From: Chitinophaga sancti
GTDB lineage: Bacteria; Bacteroidota; Bacteroidia; Chitinophagales; Chitinophagaceae
Assembly: GCF_034424315.1 (NCBI RefSeq)
Contig: NZ_CP139972.1
Span: forward strand, 8,254,501-8,318,500
DNA length: 64,000 nt
Direction: 5' to 3'
Below are positions 18,101 to 25,986 of the stretch, piece after piece (the stretch's first letter is position 1; every line of letters starts with the position of its first letter). Under the pieces are notes generated by a model. That model did no database searches. It had not been told where the DNA came from and saw only the letters and a list, made by a program, of their open reading frames with translations. The position numbers were made by a program, and so were the translations under genes.

Positions 18101-18402
18101 ATCAGACAGATGTGCAGCGGGCCAGTGCAACGCCGGGCAATGTAGCATTCGATCTTAACAGGAACCTGTCACTTTCCAATGCTGCCTATATGAATGCAAG
18201 TTACCTGCGGCTCAGGAATATCAGTCTCGCATATGAACTGCCTGCTCCCTGGATGAAACAGGTTCACCTGAGCAGATGCAGGGTCTATGCGGCGGGGCAG
18301 GATCTGTTCACTATTTCATCCTACAATGGTGCAAACCCGGAAACACAATTAGCATTGCCTCCACTGAAGATCATCACCGGAGGTATGCAGTTAACATTAT
18401 AG
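15163..18402 (+). CDS. SusC-like TonB-dependent outer-membrane receptor with STN domain
   Basis: The protein (1079 aa) has a signal peptide (1-27, ending VLAQ), then an STN domain (about 34-105, with LSAIFKSISKQTGYYFVF), the element that lets FecR-type anti-sigma factors sense the receptor. A carboxypeptidase-like beta-sandwich (about 128-205) and the plug (VVIGYGASSRRLLTGNV, DVLKDADATAIYGSRGANG-type blocks) precede a long barrel. It should import oligosaccharide or another nutrient with TonB energy, with the SusD protein 3 bp downstream as lid. The locus has no enzyme gene, so the ligand cannot be guessed. Confidence 0.95.
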   Translation: MAKHVCSAIGTLCVLCLLLLPSTVLAQPADHSAKVTVVGKHLPLSAIFKSISKQTGYYFVFDNAILDETEKVNAHFRRVPWEHVLQFVLQDRKISWTLLGNRIFLQKPAVADAKPVPAPDTLHYAVRGSIRTDGDQPVPGVTVMLKGSSRGITTGNDGAFELSQLPRNAVLHISSLGFVSLDTVLTPFYPHVIHLREAVSSLDAAVVIGYGASSRRLLTGNVNRVSAQQIGNQPAVNPLTTLQGQIPGLLVMNTNGLPGAEIKVFIRGRNSIAAGNNPLFIVDGVPFDIAPLNKIDVLQGAIRSISPFNSINPADIESVDILKDADATAIYGSRGANGVVLISTKRGKPGPSLLELNVYQGGGRTAGTFNMLNSSQYLAMRRNAFKNDGVIPTAAEAPDLLLWDTTLNMNWQKYLTGGTAPVTNAQLSYAGGDELTTFRLAGNYYRQGSVLPGPLSYGRGGGHFSIQHHDVSQRFEVNSTTLFTTDKNRSISSDLYSLINLPPDYPMHDQNGNFYWGTYLDNPAAYLIQHANSETNNLLSNLVLRYRLLPGFYLRMSGGYARIDMRQLFTFPLSSQDPAFATGSYMRVAENRRAGYIIEPQADYTLRIAKGSLHALVGGTFQRTKSSGQYAEGRGYGDESKLGALSAADTVIRKPDTRVEYRYISFFTRWNYNWQNKYLLNVSYRRDGSSRFGPGKQFGDFGAIGAAWIFSEEPWIKRLNWLSFGKLRVSGGITGNDQIPDYQYMSNYGVNGNYQNNSTLTPLRIANNKYSWEESRKLEAALELGFLQDRFFFALARYENWSSNQLVGYQLPGISGFASYQANLPAVVRNNGWEIELTATNIRHLRFSWKSSLNATFFNNKLQSFPALAGSAYAGTFTIGESLNIVRGFHFLGINPETGVAMFEDVNKDGALSAGNDVVTISNKDPRYYLGLTNDVTFRQFSMSCFLQYVRQQGQTLASAPGSLRNETTDALRRWQQPGDQTDVQRASATPGNVAFDLNRNLSLSNAAYMNASYLRLRNISLAYELPAPWMKQVHLSRCRVYAAGQDLFTISSYNGANPETQLALPPLKIITGGMQLTL

Positions 18403-18405
18403 TAC

Positions 18406-19746
18406 ATGGTATATGTAAGAATTATATTACTGGCATTTTGCCTGGTATCGTGCAGAAAATTGCTCACTGTTCCTACTACAGACAATGAGCAGAGTACGGA
18501 GGCTGTATTCAGTTCAGATGTAAGTGCAGATGCTGCTGTGGCGGATATTTATTACACCATGGGCATGTATTACAGTGGCAACCTGCTGTCTGTGATCAAT
18601 GGAATGACTGCCGATGAGGGAGGCACACTCAATGGCTATTATCAGCGTTTTGTGAACAACAGTATCCCGGCAGATGACGCGCAGATCAGCCTGATCTGGA
18701 GTGCCTGTTACAAGGTTATATACCGCTGCAATGCGGTGCTGGAAGGACTGTCGCAGGCAAAAGGGCTCAACGCGGAGAAGGTACTGCAATGGAAGGGTGA
18801 AGCGATGTTTATGCGGGCTTTGTGTTATTATTACCTGGTGAATTGCTGGGGGGATGTGCCTTATATTACGACTACCGATGTGAATCAAACTGCCAGGGCT
18901 TCCCGTAACCGGGCAGACAGTATTTATCAATGGATGAAGAAGGACCTGGTGACAGCAATGGTTTTCCTGCCGGAGAGTAAGCCCGGTGCCGCACCGGTGC
19001 GGGCGGCGAAAGATGCGGCTATGGCGCTGATGGCAAGGGTTTGCCTGCAAAACCAGCAACCTGCTGCGGCAGAATTCTATGCCACGCAGGTGATCAGTTC
19101 AGGGAGGTATCGCCTGTGTGTACAGGATAGTACTTTCCTGTATAATAGTCCGCAGGCGATCCTGCAGATCTGGACCCAGGATGGGTATACCCTGCCGGGG
19201 CAGTTATTCCTGCCAGGGAATGATGGTACTTCTTATTACCCTTTATCTGCCACTATGATGGGGGGATTTGAAGATGGTGATTTGCGTAAAACGGCCTGGA
19301 CCCGCTCATTTACTTATTCAGGAACCACTTATTATTACCCATATAAATATAAAAAACGGATGCCTGCCAGCGGGGAGGACAGGGAATACCTGGTGGTACT
19401 GCGCATAGCAGAGCAATACCTGATACGGGCAGAGGCAAGGGCGCAGCAGGAAAAATTTGCAGATGCGATTGCGGACCTGAACGAGATCAGGGGCAGGGCA
19501 GGATTGGATGCGCTGGATCCGAACGGTACCCGTACATCCACCATTGCTGCGGTGGCGCAGGAACGGAGGGTGGAACTCTTTTGTGAGTGGGGAGACCGCT
19601 GGCATTCGCTGCAGCGCACGGGAACCATGAATCAGGTACTGGGTGCGCTGAAACCCGGGTATTGGCAGGCTTGGGCGGCGTATTACCCCATTCCGCAGGG
19701 GGAACTGGATAAGGATCCTAATTTAATACAGAATCCCGGGTATTAA
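18406..19746 (+). CDS. SusD/RagB-like surface nutrient-binding lipoprotein
   Basis: The protein (446 aa) has a short lipoprotein signal with lipid-accepting C16 in CLVSCRKL. It shows the SusD TPR-type fold blocks: ADIYYTMGMYYSGNLL, WSACYKVIYRCNAVLEGL, KGEAMFMRALCYYYLVNCWGDVPY and a C-terminal ADLNEIRGRAGL, ERRVELFCEWGDRW, YYPIPQGELDKDPNLIQNPGY, which ends the protein as usual. It pairs with the SusC encoded 3 bp upstream. Its last 29 bp overlap the tail of the convergent gene on the other strand and no terminator is seen between them. Confidence 0.95.
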   Translation: MVYVRIILLAFCLVSCRKLLTVPTTDNEQSTEAVFSSDVSADAAVADIYYTMGMYYSGNLLSVINGMTADEGGTLNGYYQRFVNNSIPADDAQISLIWSACYKVIYRCNAVLEGLSQAKGLNAEKVLQWKGEAMFMRALCYYYLVNCWGDVPYITTTDVNQTARASRNRADSIYQWMKKDLVTAMVFLPESKPGAAPVRAAKDAAMALMARVCLQNQQPAAAEFYATQVISSGRYRLCVQDSTFLYNSPQAILQIWTQDGYTLPGQLFLPGNDGTSYYPLSATMMGGFEDGDLRKTAWTRSFTYSGTTYYYPYKYKKRMPASGEDREYLVVLRIAEQYLIRAEARAQQEKFADAIADLNEIRGRAGLDALDPNGTRTSTIAAVAQERRVELFCEWGDRWHSLQRTGTMNQVLGALKPGYWQAWAAYYPIPQGELDKDPNLIQNPGY

Positions 19747-20785
19747 TGACGTAACTATAGATGTAATCTCTGCCCTCTATGACCATTTTATCGTTGAAGA
19801 TATAAATGTGGCGCACCTTCTCCGCCCGCACTGGCAGATAGAAGCTGCCCTGGTACTGATTGGTGTGCAGGTCATACTTATCAATGGCCGAATTACTGCT
19901 GAATTTACCTGCTTGTTCATGATCTCCTTTTAGCAGGGAGTGAATGAACAGCTTTCCATTGTATACAAAACTGGTATTGTTCACCAGCTGGTCCGGCCCC
20001 TGGCGGGTCAGCACGTTTTCATTGCGGGCGGTGGCTTCGGCCAGCTGGAAGCGGGAGTGTGTGGAGGTATCGATAGTATGACCTTCCTGTAATTTTTGCA
20101 GGGAGGTATCGAAGCTAAAATATTGATTGAGGTAGAAATAGGTATAGACCAGTTTTTTGCCTGTGGTATCATAAGTGAGGCTGCCGTCTGTGCTCATACC
20201 ACCGTCCTGGTGCAGGGTGGAAAGGTTCTTTTCTACCGTGATCTCACTGGTGCTGGTATTTACTTTCAGGAATTGCTGGTCAGAGATTTTCCTGTCCAGT
20301 TTACGGAGAATGAATTGATCGGGGGCGATGGCATATGCTTTAGAATAACCGCCCGGTGGTAATCTGAATACCTGTGCAGGGCCACCGGAGAGGGGCAGGG
20401 TGATAATAGCCGGCAGGTTATAGGCATAGATATGAACGAAGGGAGAGTCGATGATGGTAAAGAAATATCTTTGCAGGGAATCGATGAGCCCCTTGGAGAG
20501 GGCCAGTTTAATGCGTTTGGACTGTTTGAAATGGTAGTCGGTACTGAGAATAAGAGTAGGGTCGGTTGTAGACAGGAAGATTTGTGTTGGGGTGGCACCG
20601 CTCACGAGCTGGATGCTGTCGCCGGTGGGCATATTGCCCAGTGGGGTCAGGAAGCTGGCCGGGAGGATGGTCCTGTCAAATCCGTTGCGTACTTTATTGG
20701 GTAGGGGCGCAGATTGCACCAGGAAGGTGACGATGATGATGGCGGAAAGGAACAGGGAGAGGAGAATGATAATTGCTTTGCGCAT
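19718..20785 (-). CDS. Membrane-anchored or secreted protein of unknown function
   Basis: The protein (355 aa) has a hydrophobic N-terminal segment (residues 4-26, AIIILLSLFLSAIIIVTFLV), acting as signal peptide or anchor, then an all-beta-looking periplasmic part. Repeated patterns such as DQFILRKLDR, TYDTTGKKLVYTYFYLNQYFSFD, NTSFVYNGKLFIHSLL and IYIFNDKMVIEGRDYIYSY suggest a beta-propeller-like fold, though no family is recognised. It lies downstream of a small secreted peptide gene and a MauE-type membrane protein on the same strand, an arrangement that suggests a shared role. A strong hairpin separates it from the peptide gene. Confidence 0.75.
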   Translation of the reverse strand: MRKAIIILLSLFLSAIIIVTFLVQSAPLPNKVRNGFDRTILPASFLTPLGNMPTGDSIQLVSGATPTQIFLSTTDPTLILSTDYHFKQSKRIKLALSKGLIDSLQRYFFTIIDSPFVHIYAYNLPAIITLPLSGGPAQVFRLPPGGYSKAYAIAPDQFILRKLDRKISDQQFLKVNTSTSEITVEKNLSTLHQDGGMSTDGSLTYDTTGKKLVYTYFYLNQYFSFDTSLQKLQEGHTIDTSTHSRFQLAEATARNENVLTRQGPDQLVNNTSFVYNGKLFIHSLLKGDHEQAGKFSSNSAIDKYDLHTNQYQGSFYLPVRAEKVRHIYIFNDKMVIEGRDYIYSYVINTRDSVLN

Positions 20786-20808
20786 GGTAGAATAGAATAT
20801 TATGGAAG

Positions 20809-20836
20809 GGGGTTAATGCTTTTCAGCATTAACCCC
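20809..20836 (-). terminator. Strong hairpin between the peptide gene and the 355-aa protein gene
   Basis: GGGGTTAATGCT (20809-20820) pairs perfectly with AGCATTAACCCC (20825-20836). On the minus strand it follows the stop of the 71-aa gene by 22 bp, but the following sequence is only moderately T-rich. It may end or attenuate transcription, so that the small peptide is made in excess over the downstream protein. Confidence 0.6.
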
Positions 20837-20858
20837 TGAAAATTTTAGGAATGTTGGA

Positions 20859-21074
20859 TTATGGCATAAATATGAGATTATACCCATTGTTAACATCAAC
20901 GGCACACATCTGGTTGTTGGCACCATAGCAATACATCCATTTGATATCGCTGGCAATAGCGGTTTTGTAGAATCCGTTCCACAAAACCCATGTAGTTAAT
21001 TCTCTCCGGCTGGCAAACGCGGTACTTACTGCCAGAAGAGCAGCAATGAAGGTGATGCTCAGGGTCTTTTTCAT
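20859..21074 (-). CDS. Small secreted peptide (possibly DUF6520-like)
   Basis: The 71-aa product has a clear signal peptide (MKKTLSITFIAALLAVSTAFA), leaving about 50 residues. The mature part has two cysteines (C49 in WMYCYG and C57 in NQMCAVD), several aromatic residues and a hydrophobic end (YNLIFMP). Similar short secreted peptides next to MauE/DoxX-type genes are common in Bacteroidota and are annotated only as domains of unknown function; assignment to DUF6520 is a guess from size and context. The two cysteines next to a redox-type membrane protein make a disulfide substrate or partner plausible, but that is inference. Confidence 0.7.
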   Translation of the reverse strand: MKKTLSITFIAALLAVSTAFASRRELTTWVLWNGFYKTAIASDIKWMYCYGANNQMCAVDVNNGYNLIFMP

Positions 21075-21150
21075 GGTCTTAAGATTATTACTTTAGCTGA
21101 TAAATGCCTACTCTTTTCTGCAGGTTTTCGGCGATCCCTGGTAACGTTTT

Positions 21151-21564
21151 TCAGCTTTGCTTTTTTACATGCAATAGCACCCCAATGATGGTCAGAATGA
21201 TAAATGCTGAATTAAATATAATATGTGCCTGCCAGGAAAGGTGCTGAAGCACGCCTCCGCAGGAACAGGGTATATAGGGGCTATACCTTAGCATTGCGGC
21301 CAGGTAAAAGGTAAATAGGCAAAGGAGGAAAAAAGAGCAGTAAAGGCCTGCTAAACGTGTTTTATTACCCAACAACATACCTGCTATGAGGAGTTCTCCC
21401 AGGGGCAGTGCCCAGGAGACGATATTTGCGTATTGAGTGATAAAGGGGGATTGGCTGAGTTGCCGGTTAAATACAGTATAGTCCATCAGTTTGCTGATGC
21501 TGGTATATACAAACAGGAAGATCAGCAATGCTGATATAATTTCGATTAGTCGTTTTGTTGACAT
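21151..21564 (-). CDS. MauE/DoxX family redox-associated membrane protein
   Basis: The ATG at 21564 (MSTKRLIEI) is preferred to a longer frame that would begin at 21630 inside the preceding terminator region. The protein (137 aa) has four membrane segments: LLIFLFVYTSISKL, IVSWALPLGELLIAGML, GLYCSFFLLCLFTFYLAAML and FNSAFIILTIIGVLLHV. The loop before the last contains the family mark PCSCGG, followed by W..H..FN. MauE-type proteins are linked to disulfide formation or electron transfer in the periplasm. It lies directly upstream of the small two-cysteine secreted peptide, its likely partner. Confidence 0.85.
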   Translation of the reverse strand: MSTKRLIEIISALLIFLFVYTSISKLMDYTVFNRQLSQSPFITQYANIVSWALPLGELLIAGMLLGNKTRLAGLYCSFFLLCLFTFYLAAMLRYSPYIPCSCGGVLQHLSWQAHIIFNSAFIILTIIGVLLHVKKQS

Positions 21565-21610
21565 AGGGCTGGGAATCGGGGCTAATATAGGGCTAATTTT
21601 TAATTTGTAT

Positions 21611-21644
21611 AAAAAAAATAAGGACCGCATTGCAGTCCTTATTT
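21611..21644 (-). terminator. Intrinsic terminator of the coiled-coil protein gene
   Basis: On the minus strand AAATAAGGAC pairs with GTCCTTATTT (21616-21625 and 21635-21644) and is followed by eight U residues. It lies 7 bp after the stop of the gene at 21652-22062. Confidence 0.88.
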
Positions 21645-21651
21645 AAAATCT

Positions 21652-22062
21652 TCACCTGATATCTCGTTTTCTTACCTCCTGCGCCTGCAAGACCAGATTC
21701 ACGGGAAAGTGCTCGTTCACGTATTCATCAAATCCTAATCCCAGTCTCCTCGCATCTCTTTCCATGTTTTCCAGCTTTTCCAGCATGTGCTGTTGGTGTC
21801 GCCTGATATGTTCCTCAGTAGAAAAATCGCTTTCATGTGGGGTTAACCAGGCTTGTTGTAAAGCCACCTCGTTGCGCAGCGCTTCAAATCGTGTGTCCAT
21901 CTGAAGAAAAGAAGTATGGAAGTACTCCAGTTTTTCCAGGAGGGAACGATCAAAGTGAAACTGTAAAATATTGGCTAACTGGGTTTTAAGGTTGATATTC
22001 CGGTTTTCCAGTACGGCCAGTTGTTTTTTGCACCTATCAAGGGCATTGCGCAAGTCTTCCAT
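21652..22062 (-). CDS. Small coiled-coil protein of unknown function
   Basis: The ATG at 22062 (MEDLRNAL) is chosen because a well-formed promoter element lies between it and an in-frame ATG at 22110. The protein (136 aa) is almost wholly helical and charged, with heptad-like Leu spacing in CKKQLAVLENRNINLKTQL and RHQQHMLEKLENMERDARR, no signal peptide and no membrane segment. No family is recognised. It follows the receiver-CRP gene by 88 bp but has its own promoter and terminator, so it is probably monocistronic. Confidence 0.75.
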   Translation of the reverse strand: MEDLRNALDRCKKQLAVLENRNINLKTQLANILQFHFDRSLLEKLEYFHTSFLQMDTRFEALRNEVALQQAWLTPHESDFSTEEHIRRHQQHMLEKLENMERDARRLGLGFDEYVNEHFPVNLVLQAQEVRKRDIR

Positions 22063-22082
22063 CGCTAAAAATCTTATCAGTT

Positions 22083-22111
22083 CAAAGATACTTAGCGTCT
22101 GTTTGGCCAAA
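22083..22111 (-). promoter_or_regulatory. Promoter of the coiled-coil protein gene
   Basis: On the minus strand TTTG (22108-22111) is followed after 17 bp by TATCTTTG (22083-22090), a perfect -7 match. The start point would be near 22076, leaving about 13 nt before the ATG at 22062. Confidence 0.6.
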
Positions 22112-22150
22112 CAGGATACGGGTCAGTAAGAAAACTGATTTTTATCATGC

Positions 22151-23209
22151 TTAGTTTACTAGATTAGCCAGCTTTTGTTCGTTAAGGATTGTGATTACCC
22201 CTTGTTTGATCTCCAGTAATTTCTCATCTCTGAAATCCCCCAGTGTTCTGATCATGGATTCTGTAGCTGTTCCTGCGATAGTAGCCAGATTTTCTCTGGA
22301 GATATCGATTGAGAATGGCTGATCCTTGGCCACGTGGTATTTCTTTTTGAGGAAGAGGAGGGCTTCTGCCACTTTCTTACGCAGGGAGCTGTAAGCGATG
22401 TGGAGCAGTTGCTGTTCTTTTTCGGTAATGTTTTTAGCCAGCAGGCGAATAAATTGCTGGGCAACTTCCCGGTTATTGTTGATGAGTGTTTCGAAGTCTT
22501 CTCTTGGAATGGCGGTCAGTTCACAATCGTCCAGTGCTTCTGCATTTTCGTGATAGTTACTGCCTTCCAGGAGGGCTACATAGCCCAGGAAGTCGCCGGC
22601 GCTATAGAGGTTGGCTGCCAGTTCTTTACCGTCATTATTTACTTTGTAGGTTTTTACCCTGCCTTTCTGTATGTAATAAAGGCTGGTTGGGCGGTTACCT
22701 TCCTGGTAAATGAGTTGTTTTTTCTTGAACCGGTCGGTGTTACCTTCTTCCATGAGGGTTTGCAGTGTATTCGTACCGGTTGCACTCGTCAACAGCTGTT
22801 GTAGTCCTTCCATATCTGACGTAAGTTCCAATTTCTTTACAGCGGCTTTTTTGAGCCTTCTCTCCACGGCATTCAGCAGGTCAGTACCACTGAATGGCTT
22901 AGTGATATAGTCGTCGGCTCCCATTTCCATCCCTTTACGGAAATCGCCACGTTCACTCTTGGCGGTTAGGAAGATAAAGGGGGTATCCTGAACATCAGGG
23001 TTCTTTTGCAGCAGGTGCAGTACCCCGTATCCATCCAGTACGGGCATCATGATATCACATACCACCAGGTCCGGTTGATGCTCCAGTGCCAGTTCTACGC
23101 CGGTTTTACCATTTTCAGCGGTTAATACTTTGTAGTTGGCCAGCTCAAGGATTTCGGCGGTGTTCTCGCGAATATCGTCGTTGTCTTCTATGAGTAAGAT
23201 AGTTTTCAT
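22151..23209 (-). CDS. Receiver-CRP/FNR fusion transcription regulator
   Basis: The protein (352 aa) joins three parts: a CheY-like receiver (residues 1-120; IEDNDD, D52 in VCDIMMPVLDG, T in FLTAKS, K in ITKPFSG), a cyclic-nucleotide-binding-type beta-roll (about 150-270; YYIQKGRVKTYKVNNDGKE, GDFLGYVALLEGSNY) and a CRP-type winged helix (about 280-350; ISRENLATIAGTATESMIRTL, which includes the recognition helix). The roll lacks the full phosphate-binding RxS signature, so it may sense something other than cAMP or nothing. The PAS kinase gene ends 17 bp upstream, and the two form a two-component pair. Confidence 0.92.
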   Translation of the reverse strand: MKTILLIEDNDDIRENTAEILELANYKVLTAENGKTGVELALEHQPDLVVCDIMMPVLDGYGVLHLLQKNPDVQDTPFIFLTAKSERGDFRKGMEMGADDYITKPFSGTDLLNAVERRLKKAAVKKLELTSDMEGLQQLLTSATGTNTLQTLMEEGNTDRFKKKQLIYQEGNRPTSLYYIQKGRVKTYKVNNDGKELAANLYSAGDFLGYVALLEGSNYHENAEALDDCELTAIPREDFETLINNNREVAQQFIRLLAKNITEKEQQLLHIAYSSLRKKVAEALLFLKKKYHVAKDQPFSIDISRENLATIAGTATESMIRTLGDFRDEKLLEIKQGVITILNEQKLANLVN

Positions 23210-23226
23210 CAGTCGAGCGTTTTAAA

Positions 23227-24447
23227 TTAAGATTGCAGAAAGGTCACTGTAAAGGTAGTACCTTTATTTAATTCACTCTTACATGTGATTTTTCCGTTCA
23301 TCAATTCTGCGTATTTACTTACAATGTGCAGCCCTAATCCCGTACCCTGTATATTGCTGACATTGGTGCCCCTGAAAAACCGCTCAAACAAATGCTGTTG
23401 GTCCTCCTCGGAGATGCCTATACCGGAATCGCTTACTTCGAGTTTGATAATATGTCCTTTCTGAAGGGTGTTTACGCGGATCACCGCATGTTTTCCGGAG
23501 AATTTGATCGCATTACCCAATAAATTGAGCAAAATGTGTTTGATCAGCGAAGGATCTAATTTTACCTTGGAAGGGCCTTTATGTTCATATTCAATTTTCT
23601 GGCCTTCCTGTACAAGATCCTGCATTTCCTGGATTATTGCTGTGGTGTGTAGCTGCATATCGAAGGTGTTGCTTCTGACGGTGACACCTCCTTCTTCAAT
23701 TTTGCCTACAGACAGGAAATCATTCAATACTTCGGTGAGCAGGGTCACGGAAGAGATGATTCTTTGTATATGTTTACTTCTTTTAGGTTGGTCTTCGGTA
23801 TTAATGTATTGATTAACCAGGAAAGCTGAGGAAAGAATGGTACTCAGTGGTGTTCTGAATTCGTGGGATGCCATGGAAACGAAGCGGCTTTTCAGCTCAC
23901 TCAGTTCTTTTTCCTTGTTCAGTGCTATCATCACCTCCTGCTTGGACTGTTCCAGTTGTTCCAGGGCATGGGTGAGTTGCTGGGTACGTTCAGCGATCTT
24001 CTGTTCCAGCTCGTTATGCATTTTTTCGAGCTTCTCTTCCGCCTTTTTCCTTTCGGTGATATTATTGATATAAGAGATGACGAAAGAGCCTTCTTCATGT
24101 TGGTATTGACTGAGACTGACTTCAACTGAGAATTCAGAGCCATCTTTTTTTAGTGCAAAAAGATCCATGCCGATACCCATAGGGCGGCTTTGGGGTTGGC
24201 TACTGAAGCCGTCGCGGTATTCTTCGTGTCTTGGCCGGAATCGCATGGGGAGGAGGCGCTCAATGGTCTGGCCAATGAGCTCTTCTCTTTGATAACCAAA
24301 TTGTTCCAGGGCAAAATCGTTAATCAGGACGATCTCACCCTGCCGATTGGTCACCAGTATGCCAATGCTGGCAAAATTGAACAGCGCTTCAAAGCGTTGT
24401 AGTTCTTTATCGTATTCCTTTTTATACAGGTTGTTACCGTAGAGCAT
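23227..24447 (-). CDS. PAS-domain histidine kinase, soluble
   Basis: The protein (406 aa) has no membrane segment. A PAS domain occupies about 20-135 (ASIGILVTNRQGEIVLIND, FGYQREELIG, and the PAC part YINNITERKKAEEKL), a coiled coil about 135-185, HisKA with H195 in SMASHEFRTPLS and HATPase with LLNLLGNAIKFSG, DSGIGISEEDQQHLFERFF and GTGLGLHIV. It should sense an internal signal and phosphorylate the receiver-CRP protein encoded 17 bp downstream. Confidence 0.93.
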   Translation of the reverse strand: MLYGNNLYKKEYDKELQRFEALFNFASIGILVTNRQGEIVLINDFALEQFGYQREELIGQTIERLLPMRFRPRHEEYRDGFSSQPQSRPMGIGMDLFALKKDGSEFSVEVSLSQYQHEEGSFVISYINNITERKKAEEKLEKMHNELEQKIAERTQQLTHALEQLEQSKQEVMIALNKEKELSELKSRFVSMASHEFRTPLSTILSSAFLVNQYINTEDQPKRSKHIQRIISSVTLLTEVLNDFLSVGKIEEGGVTVRSNTFDMQLHTTAIIQEMQDLVQEGQKIEYEHKGPSKVKLDPSLIKHILLNLLGNAIKFSGKHAVIRVNTLQKGHIIKLEVSDSGIGISEEDQQHLFERFFRGTNVSNIQGTGLGLHIVSKYAELMNGKITCKSELNKGTTFTVTFLQS

Positions 24448-24512
24448 AGTTACAAGATCAGCCTTACAGCTGTAAAATTCCGCTACGGTGGGGTTAATGC
24501 ATATGATGAGTG

Positions 24513-25376
24513 TCAGTGGTGCTGGTGATTATCATCATCGGCTATAGGGGCCAGCCATTTGGCGGCCAGCGAAGGCCATGTTTCGGCAGCTATGTTACCC
24601 TTGCGTAAACCATAACCATGACCGCCCTGTGACATAAAGTGCAGTTCTACAGGCACTTTTGCATCCCGAAGGGCACCTGCCATGACCAAAGCACTGTTGC
24701 CATAGGGATCGTCCGCAGTGGCAAACAGGAATATAGGAGGGGTATTGGCGTTTACTTTCAGCTCCGGTGTAAGGGAACGGTTTTCCCCCTTGTCCAGGTA
24801 AGCGGGGTAGATCAGGACACTGAAGGCTGGTTTGGCTGATTGCCTGTCTGCGTCATCTACTTTGGCGTAACTATCTGTATCATAGAGGGTACTGATGCGG
24901 GCACTGAGACTACCGCCGGCGGAAAAGCCCAGTACTCCTACTTTGTCAGGGTTGATTTTGTAGGCCGTGGCCCTGCTTTTTACGAGGCGGATGGCACGTT
25001 GCACATCCTGTAAGGCGCCTTGTTCTTTGTCAGGTACACGGTATTGTAACACGAATGCAGTGAAACCCAGGCTATTCAGCCATTTGGCTATTTCATATCC
25101 TTCGAGGTTGATAGCGAGTATTTTATAACCTCCACCAGGGCATATTACCACTGCTGCGCCATTTGGTTTGGCCGGCAGAAAGACCTGGAGAGTAGGGTCG
25201 GTCACGTCGGTGAGGCGCACCACACCGCGGGAAGAATCAGAAGTAGGATGAGCGGGTTGTTTCGGAGATGTCTCTCCGGGTACCTCGCCTGGCCATATAT
25301 GAATAATGTCTTTATCCTGTGCAAATGCGTGCATACCAATGACTAATACTATGACAAGAAGCCGGATAGTTTTCAT
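24513..25376 (-). CDS. Secreted alpha/beta-hydrolase, acetyl-esterase-like
   Basis: The protein (287 aa) has a signal peptide ending near MHAFAQ (residues 15-20). The fold marks are the oxyanion loop in VVICPGGGY, nucleophile S152 in GFSAGG, the acid region in FATADDPYG and the catalytic His in QGGHGYGL. This set is typical of the carbohydrate-esterase-like hydrolases related to BD-FAE and axe-type enzymes that deacetylate plant glycans, but lipases and peptidases share the fold. The C-terminus ends in a short acidic and His-rich tail (DDDNHQHH). It sits 65 bp after the start of the PAS kinase gene and has no clear operon partner. Confidence 0.85.
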   Translation of the reverse strand: MKTIRLLVIVLVIGMHAFAQDKDIIHIWPGEVPGETSPKQPAHPTSDSSRGVVRLTDVTDPTLQVFLPAKPNGAAVVICPGGGYKILAINLEGYEIAKWLNSLGFTAFVLQYRVPDKEQGALQDVQRAIRLVKSRATAYKINPDKVGVLGFSAGGSLSARISTLYDTDSYAKVDDADRQSAKPAFSVLIYPAYLDKGENRSLTPELKVNANTPPIFLFATADDPYGNSALVMAGALRDAKVPVELHFMSQGGHGYGLRKGNIAAETWPSLAAKWLAPIADDDNHQHH

Positions 25377-25570
25377 AAGTGGAAAAAGTATGGAATAAAA
25401 ATAGACATTCTCAGATAGAAAAAAAATGTTTTAGGTCATGCTGTTTGACCTTATCTTCGTCAGACTCAAAATAACCAAATACTGTATCTATGAAAACATT
25501 GTTTTCCTGCATTGCGATGTAAGTTTCGATTGTTGTGTAACCAAATGGTTCCGTTATGCGTTTAATTACC

Positions 25571-25945
25571 ATGCGAACCATTTACCTTATTCTGAGCGTA
25601 GCGCTGCTCAGCAGCTGTAGTAAGAAAACCACTCCGGGAGGAGACGGAGAATGTACCAAATATGCCATCGTACCCGTATCAAGGATTGAACATGTCAACG
25701 ACAGCATCAAGGTGTATTTCCATGTCATGAGCGGCTGTGGACAATTTAATAAATTTATAGAAAAGGACTCCGCGGGTGCCCATATCGTAACAGTACAGGC
25801 AATTTATAAAGGCTGTATCTGCACCATGGATATTCCGGAGCGTTCCGCCACCTATAAATACATACCGACTAAGCCCGGTACTTCCTTCCTCACTTTCAGA
25901 GGAGAAGACGGTAACGATATCACGGAAACTATCGATGTAAGATAA
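25571..25945 (+). CDS. Small lipoprotein of unknown function
   Basis: The ATG at 25571 (MRTIYLIL) gives a compact lipoprotein signal with lipobox LLSSC (C16); an in-frame ATG 15 bp upstream is also possible. The mature part (about 108 aa) has four cysteines (ECTKY, SGCGQF, KGCICTM), suggesting two disulfides, and a beta-rich end (TSFLTFRGEDGNDITETIDV). No family is recognised. It is followed by a good terminator and is probably alone in its transcript. Confidence 0.7.
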   Translation: MRTIYLILSVALLSSCSKKTTPGGDGECTKYAIVPVSRIEHVNDSIKVYFHVMSGCGQFNKFIEKDSAGAHIVTVQAIYKGCICTMDIPERSATYKYIPTKPGTSFLTFRGEDGNDITETIDVR

Positions 25946-25979
25946 AAAGGGGCTGGTTGTATAAACCTGCCTCTTTTTT
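25944..25979 (+). terminator. Intrinsic terminator of the small lipoprotein gene
   Basis: AAAAAGGGGC-GGTT pairs with AACC-GCCTCTTTTTT with one central mismatch and a GTATA loop, ending in six T. It overlaps the stop codon region of the lipoprotein gene. Confidence 0.8.
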
Positions 25980-25986
25980 CCTGAAT

